This document shows positions 32,928-44,350 of a stretch of 64,000 nt of DNA, in pieces. Source of the DNA: Conchocele bisecta (Eukaryota; Mollusca; Bivalvia; Lucinida; Thyasiridae); NCBI GenBank assembly GCA_029237695.1, contig CM055266.1, positions 115,833,370-115,897,369 of the forward strand, in the 5' to 3' direction. A model generated the notes under the pieces. It was given only the letters and a program-made list of their open reading frames with translations. It was not told where the DNA came from and ran no database searches. A program made the position numbers and the translations under genes. The stretch's first letter is position 1. Each line of letters opens with the position of its first letter.

Positions 32928-33430
32928 TGTGGAAGTTTGTAAATCTTTATAATCGTCTCGATAAGATGATTCTAAAGAATTGCAAACTTTCATTAATAGT
33001 GTTGAAATACAGTGAACTCGGAGTACATATTGTTGAAGTATTTTTCTCTTTCTCCACAAAACTTGCAAGTTGGTAATTATTTAGAATCGTCTCAAAAAGA
33101 TGATGCTAAAGAACTATTCAAGTTGCCTGTTGTTTTTTTGTGGAAATTTTGTCGACATACAGCTAGTGGATTTGGTACACTTTTGAAATATATTTTCTCC
33201 ATTCTCCACAAAACTTGCAAGTTAGTAATTATTTAGAATCGCCTCGAAAAGATGATGCTAAAGAAATATCAACTTGCCGCATTGCGTTTTTTTGTATAAA
33301 AATATTGTTGAAATACAGTGGACTTGGTATGGTATATAATTTTGAAATATTGTTCTTGTTTCTGACAAACACATTTAAGTTGGTTATTCTTTAGTCGACA
33401 CGACAAGGCAATTCTAAAGAATACAGCTTG
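32928..33430. repeat. Tandem foldback-derived repeats
   Basis: Four units have 'ttctccacaaaacttgcaag', 'taattatttagaatcg', 'tcgaaaagatgatgctaaag' and 'gtggatttggtac'. Each unit can partly fold ('ctttagaatcatctt/aagatgattctaaag'). No coding signal is present. Confidence 0.6.
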
Positions 33431-33465
33431 CATGCAGGCTTTGTGGAGAAATGGGAGATATATAG

Positions 33466-34058
33466 TCAAGAGTGTATTTCCATTTGTATTAGCGAGTGTA
33501 TCTCTGGGAACCGTGCAATATGGTTCGGCTTGAAACAGTCTGTGCACAAATTCACGTTGCAGGTCTCATATCCATATTTTGGTTCGCGGCGTACACCAAC
33601 CTTGGAACATTGTTTACACGTTCTCTTCTTCCCTAAGTCCTTTATCCAGCAGTTGCTGCCAACTGACTGCGTTTCCTTCAGTGACTTGCGTTTCCATTTC
33701 TGGCAATAGTTTCCAATCATTTGCTTCCACAAATTGTGTCGGAATTCCAGCTGGGTATGTGGCTTGGCCTTTCCCCAGCACGTTGTTTTCTTGTGGTGCG
33801 GTGATTCTCGCATCAGCACAAATGCCGCGATGATCGACACATCCAGTAAAAAACAGATACTTCCACCATTTGACAGCTTTCCGGCCCACAGCATACATCG
33901 CACGCAACTGGTCAGCTCGGTCGACCCCATTCATGTGTTGCGTATACATTCGCACCACCTCTGGACATGGAATTGCTTTCACTGTGCCATCTTCTGCTTG
34001 CTGTCAACGGTAGTTGCCTTGGTGGGATCAAAATTAGTTGAAAGGAGGTAGACATTCT
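33466..34058 (-). pseudogene. piggyBac relic 2, C-terminal half
   Basis: The minus strand gives WRDKKNVYLLSTNFDPTKAT, IPCPEVVRMYTQHMNGVDRA, DQLRAMYAVGRKAVKWWKYL, FLLDVSIIAAFVLMRESPHH, QLEFRHNLWKQMIGNY and the zinc tail CKQCSKVGV, CNVNLCTDCFKPNH. This is the order of a PGBD4-type transposase after the second catalytic Asp (NGVDRADQ). There are at least two frame changes (near 33970 and 33930-33860). It is a different subfamily from the copy at 26662. Confidence 0.9.
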
Positions 34059-34480
34059 TCTTGTCTCTCCAAATTGCTATATCTCTGTGATCGCTTGCGA
34101 TATCAACTTAAAACTTCATATACACATTGATCACCATCCATAATTTCATTTATACCCTACCCATGCTGCCCAGGAGCCCAAGGTCAAGGTCAAATGACTT
34201 AGAATTTTGTTTGTTAAAGCTTACGTTAATTTGTTTTCAAATTGCTATATCTCTGTGACCACTTGCGATATCAACTTGAAACTTCATATACACATTGATC
34301 ACCATTCATATTTTCCTTTGTATACCCTACCCATGCTGCCCACGTGCCCAAGGTCAAATGACTTTAGAATTTGATTTTATAAAGTTTACGTTAAAGTTTT
34401 TCAAATTGCTATATCTCTGTGACCGCTGGCGATATCAACTGGAAACATCATATACACATTGATCGCCATTTATTGTGATT
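34059..34480 (+). repeat. Tandem repeat inserted in piggyBac relic 2
   Basis: Three units have 'caaattgctatatctctgtg', 'gcgatatcaact', 'cttcatatacacattgatca' and 'taccctacccatgctgccca'. They separate two blocks of one transposase reading. Confidence 0.8.
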
Positions 34481-35071
34481 AATAAGCATACTACACCGAC
34501 CATTTAGTTCTGCAGGTCTTTATAAAGCTTCACTGAAATGAAATAGTTGTCTGTATATATGTGGTGAAATTTATTGAAAATGGGCCGACACAAGTCCATG
34601 ACCACTCTTTCACCCAGTGCCTGTTCACTAGCCTGTGTCTCCTTGCCGCAATAGACTTGAAAATTCATTTATGTAGCCATTGTGTGGATCAGCATGTACC
34701 CACACTTTGATCCCCCTTTTTGTTGGCTTCATTGGTATGTACTGCTTGAATCCCAAGCAGCCTGTATATCCAAGCATTGCTTCGTCGACAGTAGATTCTC
34801 GGTGCGGTCTGTAATTGTCCATCAAGTTTGTGCGCAGTGATTCTATGACAGGTTGCATATGGGCAAGCTTGTCATGTCCCAGTTCACCACGATTTGGATT
34901 GTCGGTTTTGTCTGCCACATGAAAGTATTTGCTGATATTGTCATATCTGTCGCGTGTAATTCTGTCACTTGTTCCAGTTGGTCTATACATGGGATCAGTT
35001 GACCAGTACATGTCAACTGTTGGTGCCTGGAAAATTCTGATGACGATCTGACAGCCCAAGTATTCTGTCAT
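34481..35071 (-). pseudogene. piggyBac relic 2, N-terminal and core part
   Basis: The minus strand reads EYLGCQIVIRIFQAPTVDMY, WSTDPMYRPTG, TRDRYDNISKYFHVADKTDN, LGHDKLAHMQPVIESLR, ESTVDEAMLGYTGCLGFKQY (Asp of the first catalytic block), KRGIKVWVHADPHNGYINEF, then in another frame GERVVMDLCRPIFNKFHHIY and TDNYFISVKLYKDLQ. The order fits piggyBac. The extreme N-terminus is replaced by a family E repeat that begins at about 35060. Confidence 0.9.
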
Positions 35072-35442
35072 AACTTATATATTCCTTGAAGGGAAAAAGT
35101 TCAAATTTGTGAAGGTCAAAATGTCAAGGTCACATTAAGGATTACTTAAATATTTCAACACAGCATATATGTGGACAAATGCCACACATCCATGCTGCCC
35201 TTAATATGACCTTGCCACATTAAGAAGTTTGTTGGAGTTTCTCAATTCTGTCCTATCTTCTATATCCCTTGAATGATTACTTTAATATTTCAATACATCA
35301 TACTTGTGCACAACTGTCACACAATCGGGCTGACCTTAATATGACCTTCACCATTTGACCTTCACAACTCTGCTTATGAATACACTTTTGGTTATATAAC
35401 TTTCCCATAGTTTTTCCAATCTGCCACCGAGTTTCATGTTGA
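35060..35442 (+). repeat. Family E repeat
   Basis: 'tctgtcataacttatatatt', 'ttacttaaatatttcaacac', 'cacacatccatgctgccctt' and 'tatgaccttc' match 1-245 and 25490-25980. Confidence 0.75.
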
Positions 35443-35764
35443 GTACGGAAATGTCGCAGTTTGAGATCGGTTTGAAACGTTCAGCGCGTCGAACCAAGTC
35501 TTCTCTGTCTTACTTGATGTTGGCCAAATGCATATAACGTTTGTATGAGGTGAAGCACTTCTATGTATCCTGCCCCTGGCCGCATAAAGGCTCCAGTTTT
35601 ATGCCACCCAATGCCATCGTTGGCACGCTATGGAATTCCTGACCCTCTTTGTCTGCGCCGTTGTTGGCATCTGAGCCAGTCGTCGCCTGCCGAGAGGTGC
35701 ATGCCACAGTAGTTTTACCCAAATTTTAATTGATCGGTGTAGACATAGGTCCAGTCCCATCTTT
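35443..35764 (-). pseudogene. Possible retroelement gag-like fragment
   Basis: The minus strand reads, with stops, MALGGIKLEPLCGQGQD, KCFTSYKRYMHLANIK, DREDLVRRAERF. The spacing is reminiscent of Gypsy-like gag matrix/capsid beginnings (I.L..F.G...D...F...). The similarity is weak and I see no partner domains. Confidence 0.3.
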
Positions 35765-36128
35765 CTCCACCAGTTTTTGCGACTATTGTCGCCGCTTATT
35801 CCGTCGTCGTCCGAAATGTCAAAAAGTTTGTACAAGCTTCGTCATCATTGTCAAACTTTAATATTACTTGACGGATTGCTTCAATATTTGGACACTTGAT
35901 ACATGTATTCATAAGGAACACACTCATACCGCCATAACATGACCTTGACCTTTTTTACCTTTACATTATTGCGGAAACATTTAGCCATTTTTTTGCGTCA
36001 AAAAGTTTGTACATGTATATGTTTCTTCATCATCATATCTCTTTAATATTAATTGACAAATTGCTTCAATATCTGGACACTTGATATATGTGAGTATTTG
36101 AAACACACTCATGCCCCCACTTGTGGGA
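35765..36128 (+). repeat. Family F repeat
   Basis: The head 'gcgactattgtcgccgctt' is followed by units 'tattacttgacggattgctt', 'gacacttgatacatgta' and 'aacacactcata', as at 26165-26657. Confidence 0.8.
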
Positions 36129-37140
36129 CTAAAGAAAAGTGGTCTTATTAGCGAGTCGGTCTTATTAGCGGACCTCAGTAAAAGACCACATCTTAATATG
36201 ACCATGGGCTACTGGTCCTTAATATGGTCATGGAATAAAATATGGACACAATACAGTGTATAATTTAATATATGTATTAAGAAAATTCATAATTGATATA
36301 TGTTTATTCATATATTTATCATGTTATACTGTACACTACATTGTACATGTATATGGGCCGCCAGATGAGAAATTTGCAACCAGTGTAGACCAATATCAGC
36401 TTGGACATAATTATGTGCCATATAATTCATATAATCAGGGGCTGTGCTGGTTATATGGTTGTTATGTTTCTCACAAAAAAATGTAGATCCTCAATGGTAT
36501 GCAGTATGCAGATCGGTTTGCATTAGCAGATCCCCTGAAGACCGCTCACAAATGTCAGTAACCCTGTTTTCCCCATGACCGTCGCAAATAATTGACAATT
36601 TTCTTATTGTCCGAGTACTTACCCACACGAATAACCCAATAATTGGCGAAGAATAATTGACACCAGTCGACTTTAATCGCACGCTAATCGATTGGACTAA
36701 TTTCAATCACCAACATCAAACACTCTTAATCTTAATTAGCCAGTGCAATATCGGCACACGCTTCTTAAAATAACAATTAAATGCACTAATCTGTCGAAAT
36801 TGTCACGTTTCGCGTTTATTGGGTGTCATAAATCGGTCTGTGTATTGTTGTAAAACTTTCACGATAATTTTATCCTCGGGTGTAGTCGAATTGGCGAGCG
36901 TAACTAAAGACAACAAGCAAATTTTGACAGGATTGCCGAAGGTGGTCATTATGACGGGCCTTAAAACAACACATTTTGACACATCGGGACTGCCAAAGGT
37001 GGTCGTATTACGGATTAGCGGGGTGGTCGTAGAATCGGAACCTGCGACCATGTAATTAGTAAAAAGAACGGTTCTTTTAAAAAGTGGTCGTACTAGCGGG
37101 GCGTCTCATTAGCGGGGTGGTTGTAACATGGAACTTGTAT
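36129..37140. repeat. Dispersed repeat 'gtggtc..ttattagcgg'
   Basis: Words 'aagtggtcttattagcg' at the left and 'aaaagtggtcgtactagcgg' and 'cattagcggggtggt' at the right bound A/T-rich DNA without a gene. They resemble Tc1/mariner-type MITE ends, but I cannot define termini. It includes a fragment resembling the GTGACTGG MITE (36360-36480). Confidence 0.45.
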
Positions 37141-37256
37141 GCAATACAGGTGTGTCAACTGGTGTACAGCTCTGTGACAACAAATTATTGACATCTTCGT
37201 GGTATGGTAATTTTAGGACCACGATGTGACATAAATGCAAGAGCAACAATCGACAA

Positions 37257-37580
37257 GGGTCAGTGAGTATACCTCATGCTCTTCTTGGATTTCTCGACAA
37301 GGATTCCTTGATTTCTACGTACTGGCTTGCATTCAATGTTGCTTGGTTCATCATCAAAATATGTCTGCCTGCTTCGTCCAATCAGGTCTGGCATATGTGC
37401 GATTTTCCAACAGTTTTCTGCACAAATCTGGGCTTGTGAAGTAGTTGTCGATATTAACAATATGGTGGCAGCCAAACAACTTCTGTGTTAAGTCGAGTAC
37501 AACCCTTGTGGCCAGCCCGACTTTTCTGGTATTTCCGTCTTGTCCCGTATAAACTTGAAAGTCTTCAGTGTAGCCATTTT
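37257..37580 (-). pseudogene. piggyBac relic 3, post-core part
   Basis: The minus strand reads NGYTEDFQVYTGQDGNTRKV, GLATRVVLDLTQKLFGCHHI, VNIDNYFTSPDLCRKLLENR (IDNYFTS carries a catalytic Asp), then in a shifted frame PDLIGRSRQTYFDDEPSNIE. It joins in frame to the block at 44182-44350 if the DIRS element is removed. Confidence 0.88.
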
Positions 37581-37738
37581 TATGTCTTCAAACTAACCTG
37601 AATGGTTGCAAACTGATAGGTTGCTATGAAATCGTCCTAATAATAAAAATCTGCCTACTCTAATCACTCAAATAACCCACCATAGACCATTCCGCTCTAC
37701 CCACAGCCAATTGGCTAGTCCGCTATTTAAACTCTTCC
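37581..37738. repeat. DIRS left inverted terminal repeat
   Basis: From 37596 it matches the reverse complement of 43994-44140. The first 15 bases ('tatgtcttcaaactaa') are unique to this end and reappear, complemented, in the ICR. Confidence 0.9.
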
Positions 37739-38072
37739 TATTATTTTTAGGACGCTATCAGGGTGCAGGTATATTTTGTATCTCCCATAATTTCGTTCTA
37801 ATTTTGAATTTCTGTCGTGTATTGTACCTTATTTGTCATTTGATATTGTTCAATACATATTACTATCACTCATTCGTGTTGCGTGATTATTCTCCATTGC
37901 GTTTTTTGGGGTTTTTCACTGTGTTTTATTCTGTGTCACGTATTTTCGCGGTTCGCGTGTACGTTATTCGTACCCTAACGGGTTCGTCCCTTAGTGGATT
38001 CGTTCCCGTGACACATTTTTTGTAGCGTATTGCGGTGTATTCTATCGGGTTTTGTATTACAATACCGTTAGC

Positions 38073-38170
38073 ATGCCGCAATCACGCTCTGCTTGTGGGC
38101 ACATGACTTCTCCGTGGGACACCCATAAGGACAGGTGCTTATGCCTGTGGCGGGTGTTGCAAGGAGAGGC
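38073..38170 (+). pseudogene. DIRS gag start (zinc-finger-like)
   Basis: From ATG 38073 the frame reads MPQSRSACGHMTSPWDTHKD then RCLCLWRV before a stop. The C..HM.S.WDTH..C..C spacing resembles the N-terminal Cys/His box of DIRS Gag proteins. It is followed by stops and a coding-like minisatellite. Confidence 0.55.
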
Positions 38171-38308
38171 CATGTGAGTTGTCTGTCCGTTGGACGGATA
38201 CGACGTGGGGTAAGGATGGGTATCGTAGGACCCATATCTCACGTTCTAAGTAGTCTGTGGCCGCTTTCCAGCTCTTGGGAGCGGTGGGGCCTTCCGAGGT
38301 TGGTAGGC

Positions 38309-38634
38309 ACCGGGCACCGGGCACCGGGGGCACCGGGCACCGGTTATGTCACCGGGCACCGGGCACCGGGCACCGGGCACCGGGCACCGGGCACCGGTTA
38401 TGTCACCGGGCACCGGGCATCGGGCACCGGGCACCGGTTATGTCACCGGGCACCGGGCACCGGTTATGCACCGGGCACCGGTCACCGGGCACCGGGCATT
38501 ATGTCACCGGGCATTATGTCACCGGGCATTATGTCACCGGGCACCGGGCACCGGGCACCGGGCACCGGGCACCGGGCACCGGGCACCGGTTAGGCTACCG
38601 GGCACCGGTCAAACACCTGGCACCGGGCACCAGA
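38309..38634 (+). repeat. GC-rich minisatellite (unit 'gcaccgg')
   Basis: About forty 7-base units 'gcaccgg' are broken by periodic 'ttatgtc'. All three frames stay open through much of it and give HRAPGTG-like repeats, so long open frames here are artefacts of composition. A second short tract is at 39069-39134. Confidence 0.95.
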
Positions 38635-40190
38635 CTCTCCTTGGACAGCCTGCTGCTTCCGGTAGGAAGACGTTCTTGTCTTCGGTTGGTCTTCGTTATA
38701 CGTGTTCACGTAAGTCGAGGAGTCGATCTCGTCGTAGGTCAGGATTGGGTTAGCTCTTCGATTTCGGGTTCGGAGTTTAGATCTTGTTCTTCCTTTTCCT
38801 CGAGGTCATTCTCAGGTTTTGGAACAGGTTCATCTAGATCTCGTTCTCCTGTTCGTCGTAGGAGACGGTTGTATAGGGCTTCTACATGTAGTACTAGCTT
38901 CGGCAGTACATATACTATTTGGAACTATACAGTACAGTTCTGTTGAATCAGATTCCACGTATGTGGTAGATGACTGCCAGTCTAGGGTTGCTGCGGCAGG
39001 TGCTTATCACATTCACCCGGTCACAACGTACCCTAACTCTCGCAGGAGAGGTGCCGGTATTGTGTTACGGGCACCGGGCACACCGGGCACCGGGCACCGG
39101 GCACCGGGCAGGCACCGGGTACCGGGCACCGGGTAGCAACTATTTCTGACCGGGGTGTTCGTGGGTTCGTATCCTGTGTACATATTGTGTTTTTGTATCC
39201 GGCTCCTCGAGATCTAGCTCTTCCGTTCTCGGAGGAGACGGTCGAGGTGGTATTGGACGCCGTTGGTGCTTTGGCTCCGTACTTGTCTGGCCTGCTCTTT
39301 ATTCGAGTGTATATGAGTTCGAATTCCCAGTCTATATTCAGGACTCGACACGCGATAGAGTTATGATGGTTCAGTTGGCTAAGATTCTGGAGTTCCTGTC
39401 TAAGTCCTAGTACTTAGTGGGTTTGTCGGCTCTTTCACAGCTGGTGGTTTTGCCAGTGGAGCCTCCCATAGGGGTACTTCCTCGGATGGCTGTTGTGAGG
39501 CTGATTCGGTGGTGGTGGAATTGCCGGAGTTGTCGTGGTTTCATTGCTCTCCTACAGTAGGGCTTCTTGTTACGTACATTGGGGAGCTTTAGGTAGGATT
39601 TGGCCACTGCGGGGTTCCTAGTGCTCAAACTTTGATCGCCACACTGGGGTCTAAGTTCTACATGCCCCTCTATGCGGTATGGTTTTTGAGATCTCCGTTT
39701 CTGGACAAGGACGCCGCAGCGTTTGGGATATCTTCGGCTCCTGGTCCTGGTTCGCGTTTGCGAAGGCATGGTGTAGGCTGTTAAGTCGATTGTGGCTATG
39801 CCAACTTTCGATTTATGTTTGAATCAGTATGATTCATCGTCTCTGGACGCAGTGCTTCAGTCGGCGATTTGTGCCGCTAAGCCTCTTGTCAACATGTCTT
39901 TGGAGTTTTCTATGGACATGCTCTTGTCCAGGTGAGACACAGTGATAGCCGGCTAGTTTTTTTCTTGACGGCTATAGTTTTGCTTCGTTCGCCTCTTTTG
40001 ACCTCTGTTAATTGTGCGATCGAAGCGGCCAAAGGGCAGCTACGGTACCGATGGTCCCTCCTGCTGCTCCTTCTTGTCTACCTCCTGTGGGGTCGTTTCC
40101 CCTGACGGGGTATTTTCAAGGGTTTAGTAGAGTCTCTCTCTTGAAGTATAGTGCTATAGAGGAAGTTCGGGACGTGGTCGGAGCGCCATT
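38635..40190 (+). other. DIRS internal region, gag-like but unreadable
   Basis: Serine/arginine-rich translations ('SRSRRRSGL'-like near 38710-38750) and a second short gcaccgg tract (39069-39134) are seen. Stops occur in all frames. It probably corresponds to gag and the gag-RT spacer of the element, by position only. Confidence 0.45.
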
Positions 40191-40199
40191 TGCCCGGTA

Positions 40200-40870
40200 G
40201 ACTGGGTTGTTTCCATAGATCTGCGGGTCTCGTACTTCCACGTGCCCTTCCGCAGATGCTCTCGGAAGTTTAAGTTGTTTCCGAGTTTTGTGTCTTTTAG
40301 ATCTAGAGTAGTCGTAGTTGGTTCCCACACAGGATTTTTCTTAGGTGGGAATTAGCTTATTGACCGATCTATCAGTCATCATAGTACCTTTGGACAGGGT
40401 GCGTGGCATCTTGTTTTAGTTTCCGGGTACTGGTCAGAGGTTCTCTGTCAGCTAGGAAATTTCTGCACTCCTGGAATTTCGGGGTGCAGAATAGGGGAAG
40501 GTTATGTTTGCGACCTCCAGTATTACTTACTAGGGCTATGGAGGCCGCACCCCGATCCTTTGGATCGGTCTCTGCCTAGGATCACCATCTTCCTACGTTG
40601 TATCAGATGGTGGGCAGTGGAGGTCTGGTTCCTACAGGGATTTCCCATAGTGTTACCTCCTCCTACTCGCTTCTGTCCACAGACTCGTCGTGAGAAGGCT
40701 GGGGGGCTCATTGGAGCCCCTACATTGGTGTGTTGGTGGTCAGTGCAGGAAACTCAGGGACACATCAACATGTTTTAGCTTTTGGCAGTGTTCCGGGGGT
40801 TGACAGCGGCGGATTCTGTTCTGCACGGACAGGTGGTTATGGTTTCTGCGGTCATCTCCGGTTCTGACGG
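40200..40870 (+). pseudogene. DIRS reverse transcriptase and RNase H remnants
   Basis: The frame from 40200 reads DWVVSIDLRVSYFHVPFRRC, matching the DIRS RT block DW..sIDL.dAYfHi.i, where one catalytic Asp sits. Further on, CIRWWAVEVWFLQGFPI (about 40590) and WWSVQETQGHINMF-stop-LLAVFRGL (about 40735-40800) match the RT connection and the RNase H block W....HIN.lEL.Av. Frames change between blocks and stops interrupt, so it is inactive. Confidence 0.8.
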
Positions 40871-43770
40871 AATGGCTTCTGCATCCGTTGGTGTCCAGTG
40901 CTATCTTGTCCGGATGGGGGTATCCATTTGTGGTTTTGTTGCGGCAAGGCTCAAACGTCGGTTTTATTTTTTTTTTCCACTGTTTGCGCCCACGTACCGA
41001 TTCGGACTTTTCAATTTACTCGTTCCAGTATAACTTCGGACCCATGTACTGCATGTTGGACATTGCTAAGGAAGTGATTTGAGATACCAACTGTTCGTGT
41101 TTATAAGATCGCATGTAATTCACTCAATTGTAATTATTATAAACAAGCGTCCGTTAATGATTATGGCATTTACGGATCGATTCATGTCAAGCATATAATT
41201 GGCTATTAACAAGAGTATTTTTGTGATTTCACGTCACACTGTCGTTAATTGGTTGACCATGGCTTACGTGGTCGGCTTTGACGGTATTCCGCGATTGTAA
41301 CACGGTTACCGGCGGCATGTTTTGATCACTTTGTATGTGTGAAAAACTTACCTGTGCCAATTAAGTTTGACCAGACTTTACGACGCCCGCTGTTCAAATT
41401 GCATATCGACATTACAGTATAATGTGTATTAATTATACCATCGGCACTTGTTTTCCACATCGATATAAACGAAATGTCGACATTTCCGATATCGATATAT
41501 CAGGTATGTAATGTATGAGTTATATAGCAGTTCGGCCGGGACCACTAGCGTATATCGACATAAGCAGGTATATCGATGTAAGCAATGTCGACATAACGCG
41601 TATCGACTGTATATACAACATGCTGTTGTCACTCCATCATTTCTGAAGCAATTGGGTATTTCAAAATGTTAATTGTGTTAAATAGAAGCACACTACTGTT
41701 TACACATCAGCAGTTTCTCCTATGACCGAGATTTCTCCCTCAGATACTTTATCCCTTCTCACATGATCTGGAATCATTGTGGTTCGGCCTCCCTCCGTCA
41801 CGCCTGTCAGCGACAGTGGTTCACACTTTCTGTCCAGTCCGTGCGATGAAGCATTAGGTTCGGAAGAATTAGGACATCCGGTCCGACCGTAAAGTTTTTT
41901 ATTACCAATTTTAAGCCAACGGGAGGTATCGCAATCCTTTGTCTTCCGTTGGATAGATAGGGCCATTACTTGAGTTTATTCTACAGTAAGTGGTTCTGCA
42001 GCTGAGTTGTTTAGGCCCTAAATGCACGAGGTGCATGTAGTCTCAACTTCTTTCTATGATCGCTCTCTGCACTGGCAGGAGATGCGTAACTGCCAACTGT
42101 TACGATTTTTCCGTATTTATTCCGGGAAATACGTTAGATAGACGGTAGTACGTACGGATTACTATTAAAAGTACGATTTTTGATCGGCGCGGGTATATCT
42201 GGATATTATTATTTCGTTTAAATACAATTCTGCCAATAATCCTATTGTTTTATTTACCCGTTATCATTCTCGTCTAGGCGATTACCATTTGATATTCCAG
42301 CGCTCAGAGATATTGATTTATTCATCACGTAATTCGTATAATGTCTGATCTAAGCGTGCAGCCAACTTATTTGGGGATTGTTTTATCGGAAGAAGTTAGG
42401 ACAACACTTCTGTTCATCTATGATTACAGCGAGACATGGCCCAATTTGGTCCTGTCACAGCGCGGTGATGTTTTTGCGTCTTGCAATCAGTGTTATTGTA
42501 GTTATTCGGGTGCTCATGGTAGCCGAAACTTGGGCCAAGGCTATATTTAACTTATTTTTATGCATATAAGTGAGTACTGATTTGTGTTCCGGAATACATA
42601 TGTGGTGTTCCGGAAAGTAACCCCCTTTTCTCTCCATGTTCCTCATGTGACCGACATGGGGTTGGCATCTCAGGGAGATGTTTAAGAACTGGGTCCGTTA
42701 GTAGCAGCGGGTGCAGTTGTGGGTTTATCAGCCGGTAGCATCAAGTTTAGGAGGCTGTTTGGATCTACCTGTTCGCGATAGTCTGCGATTTTTTCTGATT
42801 ACCCGATTATTCGGTTTTTGTCTTTACAGTCCCAGTGGAATCCTGGGGGTTGGTAAGTGTGACTCTCCGCTCGATGAACTTCACTTGCTTTTGTTGATGA
42901 ACGGGGATCTGTGGTGATCTATGGTTCTTACGGTTCATCACGCTGGCCCAGGAGGCATTGTTTTGTACATGTTTCAATTAGGGCGAGGCTACCTTTCTAG
43001 TTTGTAGCAGTGTTGTTGCAAAAGGATAGTGTTTCACTTTGGGTTATGATTCTATTCTCTTTGTCTACTATACATGGGTTTATAGGTATACAGTGGTCGA
43101 CACTCGCAGTGTCCCGAGATATCCCGAGGATCCCTGTTTTGTAGGAGGAATCACTGCATTTTCAAGAAAATCCCATTCAACATTATGTAACAATAGGGAT
43201 GTCCATGCTGCGGAATCCCTGGGCCAAAAGTTAGTGTCAAACCCTGGTATAGGTTTTGATCTGGCTTTAGGGCCAGTTTAACTCCTCAGCACTTGCTTGT
43301 TAGGATGACCTTAGTGCTTAGGGCGTTTATACTGTGTTCTCGATATGTACGAGTCATGTGTCGTCATGAGACTATGTATATGACTTTGAGTTTATCTCAG
43401 TTGAGTTATTGCGTGTGAAGTGCCGGGCGACTACATTCGCCAGGGCTTCGTCTGGTAGCAGCAGCTATACCTTGAGTATCTCCGGCGTTCTAACCAAGGA
43501 TAGCAGGTTGGAGTCTACGAGTCAGTCTACGAGACTAGCGTGGTGGTGCTTGTCTTTATCCACCTCTCTTCTACTTTCGTAGAAAAGGGGGGGGGGCCCG
43601 CTTTGGGCTCCCCTATGATTCTAGGGTGAGACCATGTTATTACTATATAGGTAACACCCAAGTTTGTACCTAGACCAAATATTTTTGTCTGTTTTGAGGG
43701 TTTTTAATCTGCCTTACCATTCCGGTCGAGTATGAGTAGTGAGAATACCTCCCACCATCACTACGAATTC
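40871..43770. other. DIRS 3' region with secondary insertions, no domain resolved
   Basis: The tyrosine recombinase would be expected here but no R..HxxR..Y pattern could be followed. A family I fragment lies at 41632-41706. A segment at 43095-43210 ('cccgaggatccctgttttgt') recurs inverted at 52690-52805. An 88-codon minus frame (41966-41700) has no familiar domain. Confidence 0.5.
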
Positions 43771-43857
43771 TTGCAACCATTCAGGTTAGTTTGAAGACAT
43801 AAAAATGGAAAATTATTTCTAATTTTAGTTTTTATTATTCATACTCACCTGAATGGT
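43771..43857. repeat. DIRS internal complementary region (ICR)
   Basis: The first half ('ttgcaaccattcaggttagt' 'ttgaagacata') is the complement of the left end. The second half ('aaaatggaaaattatttcta' 'attttag', then 'attattcatactcacctgaa') is the complement of the right end. The centre therefore copies the circle junction, as used in DIRS replication. Confidence 0.9.
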
Positions 43858-43993
43858 AAGGTAGACCTCCTCCCGTCCCCGCTTGATGGTTTTATCTTCT
43901 CCCTACTTAGTATACTTCAGGCTATTTTTATCTAGCAGTGTCATTTCCATATGGAAATGATTTACTTTTGAAGCTGTATACCTAACAATAATA

Positions 43994-44181
43994 GGAGGAG
44001 TTTAAATAGCGGACTAGCCAATTGGCTGTGGGTAGAGCGGAATGGTCTATGGTGGGTTATTTGAGTGATTAGAGTAGGCAGATTTTTATTATTAGGACGA
44101 TTTCATAGCAACCTATCAGTTTGCAACCATTCAGGTGAGTATGAATAATAAAAACTAAAATTAGAAATAATTTTCCATTTT
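43994..44181. repeat. DIRS right inverted terminal repeat
   Basis: Inverted partner of 37596-37738 plus a 40-base extension unique to this end ('gaataataaaaactaaaatt', 'agaaataattttccatttt'). Confidence 0.9.
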
Positions 44182-44350
44182 CTGGACTCGCACATACCCA
44201 GACCTTTATTCCGTATTTATATTTGGCAGGTAAGTATGTATTATCGATATCACAGATGCCCCCTGAACTTCACCATGGCTTTGTCGACACTAACATTCTG
44301 ATGAGGTTTGTAGTTCGCTAAGCATTGCTCGAGAACCTGAAAGCAGATAA
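44182..44350 (-). pseudogene. piggyBac relic 3, first catalytic block
   Basis: The minus strand reads VLEQCLANYKPHQNVSVDKA, MVKFRGHL, then after a shift KYGIKVWVCAS. Removing the DIRS element makes codons for A-S-P-E-N-G-Y-T, the natural continuation. 'ttctgctttcag' before VLEQ could be an acceptor, but more likely the segment to its right (44351-44545) is unrelated filler. Confidence 0.88.

Larger units (their letters stand above)
37581..44181 (+). mobile_element. DIRS-type tyrosine-recombinase retrotransposon (6.6 kb), decayed
   Basis: Left ITR 37581-37738 and right ITR 43994-44181 are inverted copies ('cctgaatggttgcaaactga', 'ccaattggctagtccgctat'). An internal complementary region at 43771-43857 joins the reverse complements of both extreme ends ('agacataaaaatggaaaatt'). 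This ITR plus ICR layout defines DIRS1-like elements. No target duplication exists: CCATTTT is at both borders, as expected from recombinase insertion of a circle. Plus-strand gag, RT and RNase H remnants lie inside. The tyrosine recombinase could not be read. Confidence 0.9.

Noticed and set aside
38135..38946. Long plus-strand proteins rich in HRAPGTG
   Set aside because: The 7-base repeat keeps all frames open, the start codons lie outside any gene context, and the surrounding frames are broken. This is a minisatellite, not a gene.
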